From contig NC_133288.1 in the NCBI RefSeq assembly GCF_005239225.2, forward strand, positions 8,513,035-8,577,034: a stretch of DNA of 64,000 bases. The letters are read 5' to 3'. Each line of letters starts with the position of its first letter. Position 1 is the stretch's first letter. The translations under genes were made by a program, and so were the position numbers. This DNA comes from Populus alba (taxonomy: Eukaryota > Streptophyta > Magnoliopsida > Malpighiales > Salicaceae). Under the pieces are notes generated by a model that was given only the letters and a program-made list of their open reading frames with translations, searched no databases and was not told the origin of the DNA. Below are positions 26,401 through 38,009 of this stretch, piece after piece.

Positions 26401-29257
26401 TGGTTACAATGAATGAAATGGTGGGAATGGGGATGAAAGTTTTATTCCCACTTTGCAAGTGTTTGATTGAAAGGAATGAAATATGAATGAGAATGGAGTG
26501 GGAATGGTAATGAAAATGAAACATAGTTTCATTCCTATTGGGAAAGTGGGAATATAAAACAAGGAATGGGAATGCTTCCCCCCCCCCCCTCCCCCTATAG
26601 AACGACATATTATTTCTTTTCATTATATTTTTGCCTCCATCATCATTGCCACTACCACCACTGTTGGTGGTAATAACATTTTGTTTCTAAAAAATTATTA
26701 TTGTACCATCACTCTTCCAGCAGCACCACCACCACCATCTTCCTACCTTCTTTGGTTGTGGCATTAGTTTTTTAAAAAGTATACTATTGTTATTACTATA
26801 ACATTATTACCACCCCCACCAACTCACCCTGCCGCCACCACCACCACAATTATCTTTATTAATTTACTACCACCACTAATGGTGAAATCATTTTGTAATC
26901 ATTGTTCCTTTTCATTTTAAAAATGAGGCATTAAAAATTTAAATTTCATTCTGATTTCTTGTTATTATTCCAAGCACAATATTGAAGTTAAAATGGCATT
27001 CTGATTGCTCCATTCTGATTCCCGACCTTCATTCATGATAAACAAATAGCACCTGGGTCATTACTTACTCTATTCCTCTTGATCTTTCTTTAGGCTGGCA
27101 ACATGGCATCCAGGAAGGAGCAGCTGATTGGGATGAAGGTTGGGACAAGCTTGAAGATGAAGGTATGCTAAATAGTGTTCTGCTGATTTAGTTGACTTTG
27201 ATTTCTTTGTTTTACTTGGAAGTGTACATGATGCTTTCTTTTCAGCATAAATTTGTAAGGACATTAAAGCTGTAATCAACCTTGTTATTTGTGACTTTCA
27301 GGATTCATATTTGTCAAAGAGCTCACTTTGGATGTACAAAATGTTGTAGCCCCTCCAAAAGAAAAAACTTCAGTTCGAAAGGCCACTACTTCCACAGAAA
27401 AGGATTTAGGTGCTTCACCCTCAAATGCTGAGGTGAAGGCAGAAAGGGTTCCAAGTCCAAGAAAATCAAACTCTGAGAAAGATATTCCAGATCATCAACA
27501 TGAGAATGGAAGTCTAAGAAGTCCTCCTGACAGTCCTGGAAGGACTACAAAAGAGAACCAATCCAATGAATTCCGAGACTCCCCATTCAAAGAAAGTGGT
27601 GCAGACAATTCACCCCATGCTAAAGAGACCCAAAGGTATGGTTTAATTTATGATTTTCACTTCTGTATATTTCTGTGGCCCTCTCTGAAAATCAAGTGTT
27701 AACAAAGCCCAAAAAGGTGTGTGGTCATGGCATGACAGTTGAGATGGGTCTGTCCTGCTCACAGCTTTCTGAATTTATTGCTTCGTTTGGATGTCTAAGC
27801 TTACTGATATGCCTGTGCAGTGATGTGGGCGGTACTGAATCTGTGCATGGTGGTGACAAAATTGTTGAACCTGGCTGGGGCACGTTTGATACACCTTATG
27901 ATTCAGAATCAGCTTGGGGCTTTGATTCTGTCAGTGGCAAGGTATGAAAACCTGGGTCTTGCTTTCTATTTGAAGTTGGCAATAGGACTTGTTTCTTTGT
28001 GGTTAAAGATTATGGAAGTTGTTTTAGAAACAGATTGGTGCACGCATGCACTCATGTTTGTATGTGACATATGTTGAAGTTTATTTAGGCAATTCTAATA
28101 ATTTGCAAGAAATTGAAATGCTTAATATTTCTGGAAGGGGTGGGGGGTGGTTTGGCATTAGAACTGTTTAATCTCTCTGTACCTTTCCTTGTTTCTTTCT
28201 TGTTCTTTTCATACAAAAAACTGAATGGATTGATCTAATATTGTTCTTGCAGGACATGGATTTTGGCATTGGTGAATTTGGTTTAAATCCAATAAAAACA
28301 GGGCCCTCACATGGAGATAACATGTCTTTAGGGAAGAGTTCATTTATGTTTGACTCTGTTCCAAGCACCCCTGCTCATAACCAGGGGAACAGCTCCTATG
28401 CCTTTGCTGATTCTGTTCCAAGCACCCCTGCATATAACCAGGGGAAGAGCTCCTATGCCTTTGCAGATTCTGTTCCAAGCACCCCTGCATATAATCCAGG
28501 GAAGAGCTCTTATGCATTTGCAGATTCTGTTCCGGGCACCCCTGCCTATAACCCTGGAAAGAGTCCATTTTCATTGGCAGATTCTGTTCCAAGCACCCCA
28601 GCGTACAATTTTGGAAACTCTCCACGAAGGTTTAGTGAAGGTTCAGAGGACCACTCCTTTGACAGCTTCTCTAGGTTTGATTCATTTAACATGCATGATG
28701 GTGGATTATTTCAATCTCCACGCCATTCGCTTTCAAGATTTGATTCCATCCGCAGCACCAAGGACTCCGATCAAAGTTATGGATTCCCGTCAAGATTTGA
28801 TTCATTTAGAGAAGGAGGAGACTCTGATCAAAGCCATGAGTTTTCAAGGTTTGACTTTCTCAGAGAGCCCGATCAGAATCATGGGTTCTCGAGATTTGAT
28901 TCCTTCAAAGAGTCTGATCAGAATCACGGGGTCTCAAGGTTTGATTCCTTCAAAGAATCCGATCCTGGTCATGGGTTCTCATCAAGTTTCAGTTCATTCG
29001 GAGAATCTAGAGATCCTGATCATAGTCATGGATTCTCAAAGATGGATTCATTTAATGCCCATGACAGCGGGTTCTTCCAATCCTCTGACAATTCTTCCTT
29101 GGCAAGGTTTGATTCTGTTCGTGGCTCCAAAGACTCCGAGAATCATGGGTTCCCATCATTCGATGATGCTGTTCCATTTGGCTCAAGTGGGCCATTTAGG
29201 ACCTCACTAGAGAGTGAAACTCCACGCGGAAGTTCGGATAACTGGCGAGCTTTCTAG
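20420..29257 (+). CDS. EH-domain endocytic adaptor, AtEH/Pan1 type (TPLATE complex)
   Basis: Thirteen in-frame exons: 20420-20551, 21986-23141, 23594-23812, 23916-24136, 24335-24409, 25465-25536, 25634-25732, 25840-25911, 25989-26103, 27094-27162, 27302-27635, 27821-27941 and 28253-29257. They encode 1229 aa, near the roughly 1218 aa of Arabidopsis AtEH2/Pan1. The family acts in the TPLATE complex in clathrin-mediated endocytosis and actin-linked autophagy. EH domain 1 (about 8-95) has an intact EF-hand loop, DLDGDGQISGAEA. EH domain 2 (about 387-480) has DTDRDGKLTGEQ, while its second loop (DQDNDSMLSLREF) is degenerate. A Gln/Pro/Ser-rich linker separates them. Coiled-coil segments (about 540-720) follow, then a TPA...W-rich acidic region. 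The C-terminus has five 19-aa DSVPSTPAYN repeats and many RFDSF repeats. The ATG is chosen over an upstream in-frame TTG. Whether it is the EH1 or EH2 orthologue is not settled; length favours EH2. Confidence 0.93.
20771..21779 (+). repeat. Tandem duplication inside intron 1 of the EH gene
   Basis: Two diverged direct units, about 20771-21236 and 21291-21779. Matching blocks include aagtaatgtttg (20772 and 21292), ttagttgattctagaagt, and the run around tgtgtaagaaatgggt (21010) against tgtgcaagaaatgggt (21577). Others are gagttttgtactctata and ctgttaggtat against ttgttaggtat near the unit ends. Spacing varies between about 520 and 570 because of indels. Both lie wholly in the intron. Confidence 0.85.
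24780..25026. mobile_element. MITE-like inverted-repeat insertion in EH intron 5
   Basis: The left half, gggagtgcttttcaaaagtgc (from 24825), is mirrored by the right half, aaagcactttgaaaagcaac...actcccaaacacgc, ending about 25024. The core is AT-rich with a ctcaaaaatgattttt motif. This end type (gtgtttgggagtg) is common for small non-autonomous DNA elements in poplar introns. A target duplication was not found. Confidence 0.6.
25075..25345 (+). repeat. Possible SINE-like stretch in EH intron 5
   Basis: A B-box-like gggttcaaact near 25135 is preceded at a tRNA-like distance by caagtggatgtcccaatgc. A pyrimidine and G-rich low-complexity stretch follows (13 G at about 25200). Only the box motif supports this. 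Confidence 0.25.
26405..27060. mobile_element. Degenerate inverted-repeat element with (CCA)n core in EH intron 9
   Basis: The left part repeats ggaatggg/aatgaaa words (26410-26575) and is separated by a 12-C run near 26578-26590 from a CCA/CCACCA-rich core. The right end, ggcattctgattgctccattctgattcccg (from 26993), reads as an imperfect inverted copy of the left end. The structure suggests a degenerate DNA transposon derivative. The superfamily is not resolved. Confidence 0.4.
28352..28636 (+). repeat. Five tandem 57-bp coding repeats in the EH gene
   Basis: Units begin at 28352, 28409, 28466, 28523 and 28580, exactly 57 bases apart, each encoding D-S-V-P-(S/G)-T-P-A-(H/Y)-N followed by a GNSSYAFA or GKSSYAFA type tail. 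The period is a multiple of three, so copy-number change keeps the frame. The reading is direct. Confidence 0.95.
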
Positions 29258-30284
29258 GCAGGCAATGAGCATCGGATCAATGTGTGGGGTTTTCTTCTGC
29301 ATGAAAGCCCTTTTGAGACCTTTCTTCCAGTAGTCTGTTGTGATGATGAATGAGTGGTTGTGTTGTGGTTCTAGCTTTTGTTTGATTTTGCAGATCCGAT
29401 TTGTTTTCTTAATTTCCAACATTCAATTACACTTGTGGCCGGTTCTTTTGGTGTTGTAATTTTTGAACTCAAATGTTTGTGATATGGAAGTCAATTTTTT
29501 CCTTTTTCTTTTTAAAACCACCTCTTCTATTTTTCCCAAGGGATTCCATTAGCGAGTAACAAAATTAGTTATGGAGACTTGTCTTTGTGGTTTCGATTCT
29601 TGAACTCAAATGCCTTCTCTATTCTTCTCCCTGCTGCCACAATAGCTGAAACAAGAAAAGGTGTTGTTTACAAAGTAGTGTTTTCTTCGTGGGTAAATGC
29701 GGACCCAACAAGCTGCTGAAATGTCAGGTGGTCTGGAAATGCAGGGCTGAAATATCTTGGCCTTGCTTCGGTGCAAAACAAGTAAATAACACCAGTCTGT
29801 CTGTCATTGAAGACGATACGCTGCCGACCATAAAAAAATAGAAAAACCTTTCCAACACAAAAAAAGTGTAAAAGATGTGATGTTGCTTTAGAATTGTTTT
29901 GTATTGTATGACGCCAGGATACTATACATAATTGCATTTATAAAAATCTACTTTTCGTTTATTTTATATATGATAATTTTAACCAAATATATAGTTTCTA
30001 AAAACACAAGTACAAACATTTTACAATGCCAAGCACACACTTGCGCATGCCAGTAGGGTGACTAGCGGTGTCTGCACCTGCTGGAATGCAGCAGCAGCAA
30101 TCTATGAGCTAAAAACAGGATTAGACGAAGTAGCAATTGCCTTCAGCAAGCTCAAGATATGAAAACAAAATATTGCATTAGCTCATACCAGTTTATTTTT
30201 TATTACAACTTTTAATATTTTCAGCAGATGAATACAGAAATGTAATTAATAACTGCTCAAAACTGGAGAACATGGTCGAGAAAC
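29258..30284. other. Convergent 3' ends of the EH and transporter genes
   Basis: The EH 3'UTR (about 29258-29480) and the minus-strand transporter 3'UTR (about 30180-30284) face each other. Between them lies non-coding sequence without recognisable features. Confidence 0.5.
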
Positions 30285-31565
30285 TCAAGAGCTCTTGGAT
30301 GCAAATATCTCCAGCAAGGAAGACCAGGTACCGGTGACAGCAATGATGACACCAAAAACCACGAAAGCCCCATCCAAGAGCAAACCATTCCAACCCAGCT
30401 CTTCCTTGAACACCAACAGATGAAACAAAGAAGGCAACACAAACCCCAGAAGACAACACACGCTGCTCCCTACTAGAGACAAGAAATCTGCAAAATTAGG
30501 CACCAACAAAGCCACCAAACTCACTCCCAAAACAACCACCCATCTCAGCCATATAGAATACCTAGAATCACAAAACCTTCTCTCCACCACTTCATAAACT
30601 GGATTCATCATCAATGGGAATGTGAAGAACAGATTCACACACAAACCAATCTGCACAAGATTGCTCAGTAGTCCAGGTCCTAAATTGGTAGTGATTATAT
30701 CCTTGGTATCTTCACCAAAAGCAAAGTAACCCAATACCCCAAAACCTCCATACAACAAAGAAATGAAAGCCATACATAACCCCAACACTCTCCCAAACTT
30801 GTCCTTGTCTTTAGCTTCAGTCTCCAATGGCAATACCATACCAATTCCTTCAAAGGCATAAACAGCCACACCTAAACCATAAAAGAAAACAGAGAACCCA
30901 CCAAAAGCTTCTAAAGCTGGCCTATTTTTCAAAAATACCATCACATCCTCTACCATAACCACTCCCATAGCTCCAAGATCAACAACATCAGCAAAAATAC
31001 TAAGTGGGGCCAAATGGGTCAATGTTGGAATTGAATTCAACCCCAACTGAAAAGGAAAACAACCCCATATATACAAAGCTTTGGGACTCAAAAAGCCCAA
31101 AATTCTATCACCGGATTGATGATTAACAACATAAGCTAAAGTGTTAGCAATAAAAATAAGATAACTAACACAAAACCCAGCTTGTGCAAGAACAATCATA
31201 ATATCAACAGCAAAACGACCTATAGGGCCACAAACAGTAAAACCCAGATCACCAAAAGATGTAATCTTTGAGAATCCTTCTAAAGATTCAAGCTTTCTAC
31301 GAGTATGCACTAACAACATCATGCAATAGTAAGTCAGGAAAGCAACGGAGAAAACCATGATAGAGCCCATAACCCATCCTGTTTTCTTGAAAGTGTAAGG
31401 TAAGCCAAGAACTCCTGCACCAACTATAGCTATGAAAACATTTGCAAAGGTCTTGCCTTGAGAAGAAACTGGAGGTCTCTTGCTTAATAAAGGGGTGTCT
31501 TCTCTTGGAAACTTAGGTATCTTCAAAACATGTGAAGATGAACTTGCTTCCTTATCAAATCCCAT
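30285..31565 (-). CDS. AVT3: AVT3-type vacuolar amino-acid transporter
   Basis: Intronless 426-aa ORF with ATG at 31565. It belongs to the AAAP/SLC36-like family. Plant AVT3 proteins sit in the tonoplast and export neutral amino acids from the vacuole. The N-terminus is hydrophilic (about residues 1-37, with REDTPLLSKRP). The family signature TFANVFIAIVGAGVLGLPY forms the first membrane segment (about 39-57), and about ten more hydrophobic segments follow, consistent with 11 TM helices. Others include WVMGSIMVFSVAFLTYY, FAVDIMIVLAQAGFCVSYL, VYAFEGIGMVLPLE and FTFPLMMNPVYEV, typical of the family. Length and lack of introns match Arabidopsis AVT3A-C. A TATA-like sequence (minus strand ctttaaatat, 31611-31620) lies about 45 bases upstream. 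No defects are seen. Substrate is inferred from the family. Confidence 0.93.
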   Translation of the reverse strand: MGFDKEASSSSHVLKIPKFPREDTPLLSKRPPVSSQGKTFANVFIAIVGAGVLGLPYTFKKTGWVMGSIMVFSVAFLTYYCMMLLVHTRRKLESLEGFSKITSFGDLGFTVCGPIGRFAVDIMIVLAQAGFCVSYLIFIANTLAYVVNHQSGDRILGFLSPKALYIWGCFPFQLGLNSIPTLTHLAPLSIFADVVDLGAMGVVMVEDVMVFLKNRPALEAFGGFSVFFYGLGVAVYAFEGIGMVLPLETEAKDKDKFGRVLGLCMAFISLLYGGFGVLGYFAFGEDTKDIITTNLGPGLLSNLVQIGLCVNLFFTFPLMMNPVYEVVERRFCDSRYSIWLRWVVVLGVSLVALLVPNFADFLSLVGSSVCCLLGFVLPSLFHLLVFKEELGWNGLLLDGAFVVFGVIIAVTGTWSSLLEIFASKSS

Positions 31566-31610
31566 GATTGAAAATCAGATGTTTCCTTTTGGGAAATAGA
31601 TTGAAGGGAG

Positions 31611-31620
31611 ATATTTAAAG
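31611..31620 (-). promoter_or_regulatory. TATA-like box upstream of the AVT3-type gene
   Basis: ctttaaatat on the minus strand, about 45 bases before the ATG at 31565. The short resulting leader makes this tentative. Confidence 0.3.
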
Positions 31621-32761
31621 GGCCTGGCTTGATTTTTGGATTGGATAAAGTAGTTTTTTAATAGGTTTCTAAGAGAGATTTTAGCAGAGCAGATCGTACA
31701 AAGAGAGGTAATTGAAAGGCAGAGGATCCTTATGTTTTATGTCTTTTTAAGTTTTATTTGATGTGTTTGCTGGGGTTTCGATCAATGATGGAACCGCAGA
31801 AGAAGCGAACGGAAGGCGCAAATTTATGACGTCAACTTTCTGTAGCTCCACTTGTAATATTAAAAAATAGATGTTTTTTGATAAAAAAAAAAAAAAAAAT
31901 GCTTGGCTAAGGAGATCCAAAAAAAAATCTTATTAGAAATGAGCACTAGTTGAATACGACGACCAACCCAATTATTACTCCACAGACATATTTTAAGATG
32001 ATTGTTAAGGGTTTTTAAAAAATAAAATAATACTTTTCATTTTAGTTGTATCTTAGAATATATTTTTTTTTTTAATTGAAACCACTTTTTTACCTAAAAC
32101 GTGATTATGGATTGGATTCTCTGTGGAAAACGAGTTTTTTCTGTTTTTAAAACTCACAAAAACAGCCTTTAAGTTGGGCAACTTGTAATTGCAAGTTGTG
32201 ACAACACACGACGAAAAGGAGCATTCATGTCTTATGTATTTGGTTTACCAATATCACCATCAATCATAGCCACTTATCTTGACTGCGTGAGGGCAGAGCA
32301 GACAAGGGTGCTTTCCTGGAGAGTGTCTGTATGCCCATAACTTGAGTTAATCATCAACAATAATGCCTGAAGGTGGCCACCTGCGAAGCACACCTATCTC
32401 TTTGTGGTTTGTGGACCATATGAATGAGATTTTTGCCCGTAAATGTCACGACTCTATTCTAGATTAATGTACATACAAAAATCCAAAATAAGACTGAAAA
32501 ACAAGACAAAAGTATGGCCAGAAATATTATCTTGTTTACCTTGATCATATCGTTTACATTTTCTCAATAATCTTCCTTGTATTCAATGATAGAAATGCAA
32601 GACTGGTGCACAAACCTTTCGAGAAACTTTTGCAATTTCATATGCAGATAGATTTCAAAGCACTTCTTTGTCAACAAAGGCAATACCATCATCTTATTAC
32701 CAAAGGGCCAAAAATTTAAATTTCAATCGCTTAACCAAAAAGAAGGAATTTTTTTTTTTTT
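31621..32761. other. Intergenic: transporter promoter and PPR 3' region
   Basis: Between two minus-strand genes. The left part should contain the transporter promoter and the right part (about 32.4-32.76 kb) the 3'UTR of the PPR gene. Poly-A/T runs occur near 31884 and 32751. No other feature is recognised. Confidence 0.5.
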
Positions 32762-34756
32762 TCAAATCTCAACAATTTGTTCTACCAGGTTGTGTACACG
32801 GAACAGATTATTGCTTTCTAACCAGATAGTTTGTTGACTGAGACAATGAAACAAAGAGTTCCATATCAAATAATCAGGAGTTATACCATTTTCTACCATT
32901 TGTAAGAGGAGACTCGCAGCCTTTTGAAAACTCTTCTTCCTACAAAGAGCATCAATCAGAGGGCTATAACTTCCCGTATCGGGCACACAGCCTCTCCCAA
33001 CCATGTCCTCAAGTAGCTTCAGAGCACTCCCATCTTTCCCTAACCTGCAAAACCCACTAATAAGAGCATTGAATGTTGATGCAACAGGAAAATAACCAAG
33101 GAAAACCATCTCATTCATCAGCTCTAATGCTTCTCGGACACACCCTTCTTGGCAAAATCCATGGATTAGGCAGTCATAGACAAGAGCACTTGGAATTCCA
33201 CCTTCATTATTCATTAGATCATAAACCCTCTTAGCTTCCTGAATGGCACCCTCCTCACAAAACCCTAATATCCTCAAGCTCCTATCAACAGCTCTAGGAA
33301 ATAAATTCTCCATCTTCATCAGAAACTCAAGTGCTTCATTCAACATATTTTTCCTGTAAAGACCATATAAAACACTGTTATAAGGACTAATGCTACCCCC
33401 ACAAACTCCTCTTGTCTCTTCCATAAGTTCTAAGATCTTAAATCCATCTTCAGTCCTCCCTCTTGTAAACAAACCTCTGATTAACGTATCAAATGTAACA
33501 AAATTACAATTGATCCCATCTGTTTTCATATCATTAAACATATCAAGAGCTGACTCCAACATTCCTGACTCACAGAAACCAGAGATCAATGCATTATAGG
33601 TGTCTACATTAGGAAGACATCCCTTTCTCTCCATTTCCTTCAATAAACCATGACCAACTTTCACCTTTCCAAACTTGCAAAATCCCTTTATCAAGGTGTT
33701 ATGAGCTACAACATCAACTACACCTCCTTTGCTCTCCACTCTCTCTAATATCTCAACAGCCTCTGTCACGCGACCTACATTGCAAAGAATCTCCACCACC
33801 TTAGTCACTGTAACGACATCTGGTACAAACCCCAAAGAAAAACTCTTCTCTAACAACACTAGAGCTTGAACAAAATTATCTTCTCTACAATACCCACAAA
33901 TCAAAACATTGAAAGTCACATCATTAGGCTCCTTTATCTCATTCATTAAGCTCCTTGCCCTCCCAACTTTACCATTGTTACAAAGTGCATGGAGTAAAGT
34001 ATTATAAATAACAACATTAGGCTGTAAACCCCTTGACTTGATAACTTGCAACAGCTTAAACCCCTCACCAATTCTATTAGTCAAGCAAAGCCCTTTCATT
34101 AAAATCCCGTAAGTGTAGTCATCACCTTGAACGCCAGCACCCATCATTTTTTCCCTATAAAACTTCCTAGCCAAATCAATATCTTCCTTAACAAGAACAT
34201 CAAGTATTGAATTAAAAATTTTCAAAGATGGGTTCTTGCCATACCTAGTTACCAAGTCAAGAACTTTAATAACATCACGAATCATTCGAGCCCTTCCAAG
34301 CCCACGAATGATTGTGAGGAAAATCGATTCATCAGGGGGCAAGCCAATTGATTTAGGCATTTCATCGAGCAGATGTTGAACAGTATGGAATCGACGAAAA
34401 GTCAGTAACTTGTGGATTAAAGCTCGATATGTGGACTGAGAGTGTGTGAAATTTGGTAACTTTGATAACCATTCGAAGGTTTGAAGAGCTTGTGGTGCTG
34501 ATTTTTGGTCTAAAATGAGATGGACAATTCGTTCGTGAGTTGGGACAGCAAGAGATGGAGTTGGAGTTGGCGTTGTAGTGGATGATGAAGAGGAAAATGT
34601 GGAAAAGAAGATGTTTTTGGACTGGAAGATGACAAGTAATTTTGATGCTTCTGTTCTTGTGGGAAAGCGAGAGTTTGCTAAGTTCGAAAGGTTTGAGATT
34701 TTGTGCATGGATTGAGCAGATAGTTTACCACCCAGATTATGTGAAAGATAATACAT
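32762..34756 (-). CDS. P-class PPR protein, probably mitochondrial (At2g17525-like)
   Basis: Intronless ORF of 664 aa from the ATG at 34756; a second in-frame ATG at 34708 is equally plausible. It is a pentatricopeptide repeat RNA-binding protein of organelle RNA metabolism. The first 70 or so residues are rich in Ser, Asn and basic residues with few acids (including [16 protein letters not shown]), fitting a mitochondrial transit peptide. From about residue 90 there are some 15 consecutive 35-aa P-type motifs, with clear signatures such as [40 protein letters not shown] and [15 protein letters not shown]. There is no E, DYW or SMR tail. The block [19 protein letters not shown] and the segment ending [16 protein letters not shown] resemble Arabidopsis At2g17525 as I recall it. 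The RNA target is unknown. Confidence 0.92.
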   Translation of the reverse strand: MYYLSHNLGGKLSAQSMHKISNLSNLANSRFPTRTEASKLLVIFQSKNIFFSTFSSSSSTTTPTPTPSLAVPTHERIVHLILDQKSAPQALQTFEWLSKLPNFTHSQSTYRALIHKLLTFRRFHTVQHLLDEMPKSIGLPPDESIFLTIIRGLGRARMIRDVIKVLDLVTRYGKNPSLKIFNSILDVLVKEDIDLARKFYREKMMGAGVQGDDYTYGILMKGLCLTNRIGEGFKLLQVIKSRGLQPNVVIYNTLLHALCNNGKVGRARSLMNEIKEPNDVTFNVLICGYCREDNFVQALVLLEKSFSLGFVPDVVTVTKVVEILCNVGRVTEAVEILERVESKGGVVDVVAHNTLIKGFCKFGKVKVGHGLLKEMERKGCLPNVDTYNALISGFCESGMLESALDMFNDMKTDGINCNFVTFDTLIRGLFTRGRTEDGFKILELMEETRGVCGGSISPYNSVLYGLYRKNMLNEALEFLMKMENLFPRAVDRSLRILGFCEEGAIQEAKRVYDLMNNEGGIPSALVYDCLIHGFCQEGCVREALELMNEMVFLGYFPVASTFNALISGFCRLGKDGSALKLLEDMVGRGCVPDTGSYSPLIDALCRKKSFQKAASLLLQMVENGITPDYLIWNSLFHCLSQQTIWLESNNLFRVHNLVEQIVEI

Positions 34757-34799
34757 ACAACTTCCTCGGTACAAGGATACTGCTAACAGGTCATGTTAA

Positions 34800-36240
34800 A
34801 TGTCAAATTGGCATTTAGAATTATACACACAAATTAATTATTAACAAAGAAAAAAACGAAAAGAAGATAGATTTTTACCGTAACCCTTCTCCAAAGTTAC
34901 TGTTTATTATATTATTTTCTCTTCATTTTTTTTTAAAATATCATATCTATTTTTTATTTTTATTAGGTAATCGTACTTTTATGATACAATAGTAAGTTAA
35001 TTTGGTTGATTTGTTTTTGTTTTTGTTTTTTTTTTAATTTTATTATTTAATATTGGATTAATTATGAATTATGTTTTTATAATTTATTTTATATTTTTTT
35101 ATGTTATTTTAATCTCATGATCCGAAAATAGTGTTTAACATATTAACTCAAGTTGTTTTTTGTGTTTTTTAATTGATTTTTTTTTCAACTTGATTATTTA
35201 ACATTTGATCGATTGATAATTAAGTTTCGTAATCTATTTTGATTTGCTTTCTATGGGAATATTTTGGCCTAACGATCCAATTTATAGTTTTATGACATTT
35301 TAACTCCGATTAAATCAGGTTATTTTTTTTCTAATAAGTTATGTCAGTCTTATTATCCAGGTCACGTGTCCTTTAACATTAGATTTGTTTTTTTATTGAG
35401 TTGTCCCTATCTTATGACTCGAGTTGTGGATTTGATGGATAAACCTACTTAACTCAATTTTTCTTCTTTTTTTAATTAACTTTTCCCTCAATTTCATTAA
35501 TTAATATTGTGTTTGATTGATAATTATGTTTCATGATTTGTTTTGACTTGCTTTTTTATTAGGTTATCCCGGTCTTTTGACCCGAAAATAGTATTTAACA
35601 TATTAACCCGGATTGATTTGGCACATTTTTATGTTATTTTTTATTAATTTCATTTTTTAACTTTCATTGTTTAACATTGGGTCCGCAGGATCAAATGAGA
35701 ATTAAGCTTTATAATATGTTTTAATTTTTTTTTTGACGTTATCTCAGTCTCATAACTAGAGTTGCAAATATGACAGGTTAACTCGGGTTAAATAATTTTG
35801 TTTTTTTCTTCTTCTTATAAGGTCATCTCAGTCTCACCCGGGTCATGGTCTTAACATATTGACTCATGTTGTTTTTTTATATTCTTTTTTAATTGATTTA
35901 TGTTTTTAATCTCATTCTTCAACATTAGGTTAATTGAGAATTATACTTTGTTATTTGTTTCAATTAACTTTTTATGGAGTTATCTTGATTTTATAACTCA
36001 GGTTGCGGGTTTGATAGGTTAACTCGGGTTTCTTTTTAGATCCTTTTTATAATTGATTTTTTTTTCATTTTCATTCTTTAACATTGGGTTGATTGAGAAT
36101 TGGACATTACAATTTGTTTTGATCTACTTTTTACAGGGTTATCATAGTCTCATAACCCGAGTTGTATATTTGACATGTTAACCGGGGTTGACTAAAGTCA
36201 ATCCAATATATTGTTATCTTAATATTAAAAAAAAGATGTT
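34800..36240. repeat. Irregular array of T-rich repeat units
   Basis: Recurring blocks such as taacatattaac(t/c)c, gattgataatta/gattgagaatt, tttgttttgatttgctttt and cataactcgagttg alternate. The gattgagaatt-type word starts near 35212, 35526, 35690, 35925 and 36098, so spacing is about 165-315 bases. The array is non-coding. Single related units occur at 7.9-8.5 kb, 18.7-19.1 kb and 38.5-38.75 kb. Confidence 0.7.
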
Positions 36241-37852
36241 ATCTTAATTTTTTTTTTTAGTCAATCAATATTTTTACGAGTTATCCGTGTTGTTTTTGGA
36301 GTTGTACTATGCATGTTTTATGACAATATATGTGTTTTAATCATGTCCTGAAGTAATATGCTTGTTTTGGAATGTATGTTCAAAATAATATTAGACACGT
36401 AGCTTGATGTTTTATGGCTGTTAATATAATGATATTAGTTTGTTTAAATAGTAGCCAAATATGCTTTGATGTTTATTTTAGTTACTGAATCTGTTTTAAT
36501 TTCATGTATTGATAACTGATTTACCAAAATTGTGATCATAGGTTGTTTTTGGTGAGATGCTAGGTTTAATGAAGCCATGTTCATTATAATGTTAGTTGAA
36601 AACAAGTGTTAGAATCAATGAAACAATTTAGAGTTAAAGAAATATAATTTTTAAAATTCTATGGTTAATTTTGTTTAATTATTGCACTGTTTTTTTTCCC
36701 TTGAGTTTTTTTATGGTTCAAGCAAATCTTTATGAGCATGTTTGAGCAAAAGTTGATGGGTTTAGGCTGTTATTCTAGGATTTTAGATATTTACTGGGTA
36801 TAAAGCTATTTTTGGATTCTTTTAGGTTTGTGTTCATTGGTTGCGATTTTGATTGACTAGCAAATTGATGTTTTTGACTTGTCTTATATGTTTTTATCAA
36901 AGCCTGGATCTCTACATAAATGTTTTCCCTCCTTTATAATTAACCTTTTTGGTGCTAGTTTGGATCACTTGATCCTTTAGCCCTTGTAAAGATCCAGGTT
37001 TAAGTTTAAGATATTTAGCTTAATTTAAGGAATATTTCATGTTTTTGTTCTCATTTAATGTTTTTTTTTTTTTTTTTTATTATTATTTTTACATGTTCTC
37101 TCTTTGTATGGCTTTGGTTTGATGTAATTTGACCTTTATTTCTGATTTAGTTTCTAGGTTCATATAATGATCTTTGTGTTTTTAAGATGCCCAACCCTTT
37201 GATCTTCGAGAAATCTTTTTTAATTATGGGTTTTTAGCTAGTTTGGAAAGTCCAATTCGTGTGATTGGGCTAAGTCTTTTGGTGGCCTAAGATTGTGTTT
37301 GGCAAGGCAAACATTCACTAAAGAAAAAAAAAATATTTTAGGTTCTTAAGATGTATTTGAAAAATACAATTTTAGGATATTTTTAGTTTAGTGAATTTAA
37401 GTTAAGGATATATTTGACAAACACGTCCTAATGTTTTTTTCACAACTTTATTTTTGTTTTTTGTTTTTTTTTTTTGGTGTTTTGCCAACGTGCCCTAGTT
37501 TAGCTTTAATTAATATTTATATTTTTAAAGGACTATTTTATAATTAATTTTGGGTTTTTTATGTTATTTTTACCTTTTTTATTTAATATTTAGTATTGTG
37601 AACTTTATGTAAAACACTTTTCTAACATTAAATAAACCCTTTTTTTTGCAAAACAAAACAACAAAAATCCTTTTAAAAAAAGAAATAATAATAACATATT
37701 TGTGTTTTAAATTGTATATGATGAAGTTTCTCCAAAAAATCATATTTGGACTTTTAATAATAAAACACAAAAAAACATGAAAGAAAAGGAATCTAAAGAA
37801 AACATATTGCATGATTTAGCATTTCTTGAAAATTAAAGTACAAAATAGATGA
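36241..37852. other. AT-rich intergenic DNA
   Basis: No coding potential or recognisable mobile element ends. Poly-T runs lie near 37062 and 37460. Confidence 0.5.
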
Positions 37853-37871
37853 ATCTCTCTCTCTCTCTCTC
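37853..37871. repeat. (CT)n microsatellite
   Basis: CT run of about nine units in intergenic DNA. Confidence 0.9.
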
Positions 37872-38009
37872 CTCTTTTTGTTTACTTCTAGTATTTGAGA
37901 TTTATAAATTTAAATGTAAGATGTATTTCTAATATTAAAATAAACATAAATAAAATATATTTTCAGCTTTTAGAATGGCTAGGTTTGACTCATAAAGTCA
38001 TGATTCACT

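Noticed and set aside
28350..29210. 286-codon ORF overlapping the last EH exon in another frame
   Set aside because: It is a shadow of the repetitive coding exon; the real frame splices correctly and matches the family.
34800..36240. CRISPR-like array because of recurrent spaced words
   Set aside because: Units vary in spacing and sequence, there is no exact short repeat with unique spacers, and the genome is a plant's.
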